Shown in pieces: positions 61,072 to 64,000 of a stretch of DNA of 64,000 bases. The position numbers were made by a program, and so were the translations under genes. The stretch is from Fistulifera solaris (Eukaryota > Bacillariophyta > Bacillariophyceae > Naviculales > Stauroneidaceae): positions 310,001 to 374,000 of the forward strand of contig AP026142.1 in assembly GCA_030295235.1 (NCBI GenBank), given 5' to 3'. The stretch's first letter is position 1, and each line of letters starts with the position of its first letter. Under the pieces are notes generated by a model. That model was not told the origin of the DNA. It did not search any database and was given only the letters and a program-made list of their open reading frames with translations.

Positions 61072-62202
61072 ATGACTAGCTACAGAAGGCAATGTGTTGT
61101 AGCAATTGCCTGTTTAATAGTGATCCTGATGCGATGGGAAACAAGTCATTTACCATCCTTCTGGATGGAAGCAACGGAGACAACCGTCTCTCACGATTGC
61201 GTATCCGCTCTGTCCGATAGTCGACCACGGAATCTTCGACTGGTGTTGATGGGAGACAGTTTAACTCGTTATCAATACTTATCATTGGCGTATTTTCTAC
61301 GACACGGTCGTTGGTGGGAAAGTCCTCACGATGTTCCCAACAATTTGTTCAATGCGCATTCCTTTCGTCATCCCGCACATCCCTCCGAAGACTGGAATGA
61401 ATTTTTCTTGCAATCGAATCGCATGTTGTATCCGATGGAGGCCTGCGATTGTGTCCGGAGCATGGACGGAGAAACGGTCTGTGAACGACGCTACTTTCAT
61501 GACCGGGAACGCAACAACACCCTCGTGTACATTAATATGAATGGCAATGCAACACACGGTAGCTGGGGGTATTATGGTAACTTTCCAGCCGAAGATATTT
61601 TTGCCAATTTTGAGCACATGGTGGAAACGCCCGTAGGGTTTCGTCTGCCGTCCGAATTGACCAAATCAGTAACGGATACGATGGAAAGTCGCTTTGCGTG
61701 GGAATATGCTACATGGGGAGATATGTTGAGATATCATGTAGCTAATCTAGGTTTGGGGAAGGATGTGGCGGTCGTTCTAAATGCCGGCCTTCATCCGCTT
61801 AACTTTGGTGGGAACGATACTGAGTCATCGGCCCTGCGTTCGGACTTGGTGGATGCTTTGCAAACCATTCAAATGATAGGAATATGGAAGACGACCAGTT
61901 ACACTCTTCATGAGATACGGAAGAGCCATCATGACTCATCAATTCCTTCTTCCAGTGACTCGGATAGGAGAATGTGTGAATTGATTGGACGGTGTCTCAA
62001 TTTAAGTTGGACGATGCAGCTCCGGACGGAACTCTACTTCGACCATTTGCACTTTTTCGAACCTGTTTACCGAGTTCTTAACGAAGATCTTCTCAGAATG
62101 CTAGGAGCTATCAAAGAGAATTATCAAACCTTGGACCGATCCATTCTTCTCCGTTCTTCAAAAGGCAAGCCACGACAAACGCCGCGGGACTCGAAACGCT
62201 GA
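61072..62202 (+). CDS. PC-esterase / TBL-like acyl (O-acetyl) transferase, type II membrane protein
   Basis: A single exon of 376 residues from ATG 61072; the upstream frame is open to 61015. One N-terminal anchor (VVAIACLIVILM) suggests a Golgi type II protein. The GDS motif (LVLMGDSLTRYQYLSLAYFL, residues about 60) provides the catalytic Ser and the DHLHFFEPVYR near the C-terminus provides the D-x-x-H pair, together the two signatures of plant TBL and PC-esterase proteins. Several Asn-x-Ser/Thr sites occur. Such enzymes esterify cell-wall or other polysaccharides; the acceptor is unknown. It ends 6 bp from the PPR-SMR stop on the other strand. Confidence 0.82.
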   Translation: MTSYRRQCVVAIACLIVILMRWETSHLPSFWMEATETTVSHDCVSALSDSRPRNLRLVLMGDSLTRYQYLSLAYFLRHGRWWESPHDVPNNLFNAHSFRHPAHPSEDWNEFFLQSNRMLYPMEACDCVRSMDGETVCERRYFHDRERNNTLVYINMNGNATHGSWGYYGNFPAEDIFANFEHMVETPVGFRLPSELTKSVTDTMESRFAWEYATWGDMLRYHVANLGLGKDVAVVLNAGLHPLNFGGNDTESSALRSDLVDALQTIQMIGIWKTTSYTLHEIRKSHHDSSIPSSSDSDRRMCELIGRCLNLSWTMQLRTELYFDHLHFFEPVYRVLNEDLLRMLGAIKENYQTLDRSILLRSSKGKPRQTPRDSKR

Positions 62203-62208
62203 ATAAGA

Positions 62209-64000
62209 TCACAATTCATTCAACGAATTCCACCGCGCGACCATGCTTTTGATAGCCTCGCCTTTCACGACCAGTCTACCGTAGTTGCTACTATCGACTT
62301 CTGAAGCAATGCCATATTCTCGCATTAGGACTTGTTCCGCTGCGTCCCGCAAAACTGGTTGCTCGTCGCCACTTCGTAGACCTTTTCCAACAACAATTAC
62401 GAGATCATGGAACTCATCGTTTGGAGATTTACGGCGCAACTGCTCTAGATGGTTGCGTACAGCTGCGCGAGCCATTGCAGCAGAAAAGCTGTGCAGATCC
62501 ATAGCCCGCATATAATTGCCATTATCGTCCCTTGTATTCCGCCAAGGTTTGATTACGTCCTTTCGCATTGCATCGCGAAGAGGCTAAGAGCCATATCCTT
62601 TTGCCCTGCATTTTCGAGCGCAAGAATAAGGCTACCATAGCTCACCACGTTGGGTGATAGGCCTTTTCCACTCATTTGCTTCATTCGTTCGAATAGATCT
62701 AGGGCTTCGACCCACGCACCGCCTTTTTTCGCAAGCTGCGAGTGCAGCATTGAAACAATACAAATTGAGGCTGTCGTCGTGGGAGTCTTGTATTGCCGTT
62801 TGAAGAATACTGAGGGCTCTCTGCCATTGCCCGGCAGCCTCACAGGCACTTATGGCTGAAGAATAAGTGGGCATATCTGGCTTAAGGCCGTCTTCTTTCA
62901 TACGCCGGAGAAGTGACAAGGCGCACTCCCACCACTGAAACCCCTGAGGCTCATTATTGCTCCTAGTACTTCCAGACTTCACTGCGACCCTTCGGGCTTC
63001 ATGTTCCGCTTGATTACAACCAATCATAGCTTTTCTGTAAGATAGTAAGTCAGGCTTGTACATGTCGTTCAATACCTCTAGAGCGATGTCTGTTCTTCCA
63101 TTTCTCCCGCAAGCTGATATCAATGAGTTGAGTGCCACGTTCGGTGTCTTCCAATCTCCGTAAAGGCGAAAGAGGACGAGCGCCTCTTCCCACTTGTTTG
63201 CTTTAGAGCAAGCTATCATGGCATATCCCAACGATACGGGATCGATGTAAGATGGTGCTTGTCCCACCACCGTATCACTGGAATGAATGATCGCCACGGC
63301 CTCTGACCAATAGTCAGGGTTTACACTGAGAGCACACGTAATAGCACGCAAACACCCCACATCGCACGGGATCTGAATTTTATTGAATATATTCAGCGAA
63401 TCCTGGATCCGCCCAAGATTTGCGTACGTTTCTATAGCAAAAATAAGAATAGGACCAAGTGACTGCGAATCGAGCTCGTCTCCGGGACAAGAACTTATGA
63501 CCTTTTCGATGCTTTTTTATTCGAGTATCTGCCTCACCCGTTTTGCGCAAAGTAGATGCCAATAAGGCTGACGTTGGACGATTTGTCTCCAAACCATCGC
63601 TCAGAGCTGCGAAATACAAGTCTAAAGCAGCGTCAGCATCGCCTTTGCGCGCATACGCTGTTATGAGGCCGTTATAGGTGATTAAGCTCGGTAGAATTCC
63701 CTTTTCTTTCATTTCTCGAAAAAGTCTCGTAACACATCGGACATTTTCAGCCTCGGCGGCAACCCATATCGCAGCCGTGTACATTTGCAGATCCGGTGGG
63801 ACACCATTGTCTTTTGCATGTTTCAAAAAATAAAGAGCACTATCGACGCTTTTGCATTTTCTACAAACCGAAATGGCCCGAGTATAGGACACTTTGCTCG
63901 GTGGAATAGCTCCTTTGCGATGTCTTCGAGATAAATTCATTTCGCGGATTAACTTCTTTGCTTCATCGGCATCTGGACAGGCTGTAAGAAGTACGTTGTA
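62209..64000 (-). CDS. PPR-SMR protein, C-terminal part, N-terminus beyond right edge
   Basis: The frame is open on the minus strand from the right edge (YNVLLTACPDADEAKK) to a stop at 62209. At least nine 35-residue pentatricopeptide repeats occur (for example VSYTRAISVCRKCKSVDSA, MYTAAIWVAAEAENVRCVT, LITYNGLITAYARKGDADAA, VALNSLISACGRNGRTDIA). A C-terminal Smr domain follows: MDLHSFSAAMARAAVRNHLE (the D-x-H motif) and VVGKGLRS (the G-K-G motif). PPR-SMR proteins bind organellar RNA; a nuclease role for Smr is not assured. Frame breaks: extra bases at the T-runs 63513-63518 and 62724-62729 and a missing base at 62578-62579, each restored by one base (AIETYANLGRIQDSL, ACEKGGAWVEAL, LSLFRDAMRKD). 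Confidence 0.9.

Overview
The window is nuclear DNA of a eukaryotic microalga, most likely a diatom. Supporting signs are compact genes with 0-4 short GT-AG introns (mostly 60-85 nt), a separate enolase with a mitochondrion-like presequence, signal peptides followed by an aromatic +1 residue as in diatom plastid precursors, and stramenopile-type families. Naming a genus would go beyond the data.

Layout, left to right. 1-6192: an edge-truncated putative glycosyltransferase (-), a multi-pass membrane protein (+) and a PH-domain phosphatidylinositol kinase (-). 6.2-11.6 kb: a coiled-coil protein and a secreted or membrane protein that fuses a beta-trefoil-like region to a chalcone-isomerase-like domain. 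11.9-29.1 kb: PP2A scaffold subunit, a 1417-aa multi-pass protein (copy 1), a myosin, a four-helix membrane protein, a dual-specificity phosphatase and an ATG1/ULK kinase. 30.3-41.3 kb: an UNC93-like transporter, a Cys/His-cluster protein with a 15-nt microexon, a tail-to-tail KIX-like gene pair, a glutathione S-transferase, an unknown protein, a FEN1/EXO1-family nuclease and ribosomal protein eL21. 41.6-51.8 kb: an RMT2-type arginine methyltransferase, a GRAM-GRAM-VASt protein, a 2OG-dioxygenase-like protein, a WRN-type exonuclease and copy 2 of the large membrane protein. 51.9-64 kb: a truncated duplicate next to its GYW-motif parent, enolase, a 200-bp inverted-repeat element, an M3 peptidase, a second GRAM-VASt protein, a PC-esterase/TBL-like protein and a PPR-SMR protein that runs off the right edge.

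The genes do not form an operon or a single pathway. Several bear on membrane lipid signalling and contact sites (PI kinase, two GRAM-VASt proteins, ATG1), protein phosphorylation (PP2A-A, dual-specificity phosphatase) and organelle biology (enolase, M3 peptidase, PPR-SMR, GYW protein). Four duplicate gene pairs lie within 64 kb. Neighbours are packed tightly, with stop-to-stop gaps as small as 6 bp.

A property of the whole window matters for every gene model. About 24 single-base frame breaks interrupt otherwise intact, conserved proteins, mostly at mononucleotide runs. Each is resolved by one base more (about 15 cases) or one base fewer (about 9). The simplest reading is uncorrected sequencing error. 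The CDS entries give the full gene span with exon positions and breaks named in the text. Stated protein lengths assume each break is repaired by one base.
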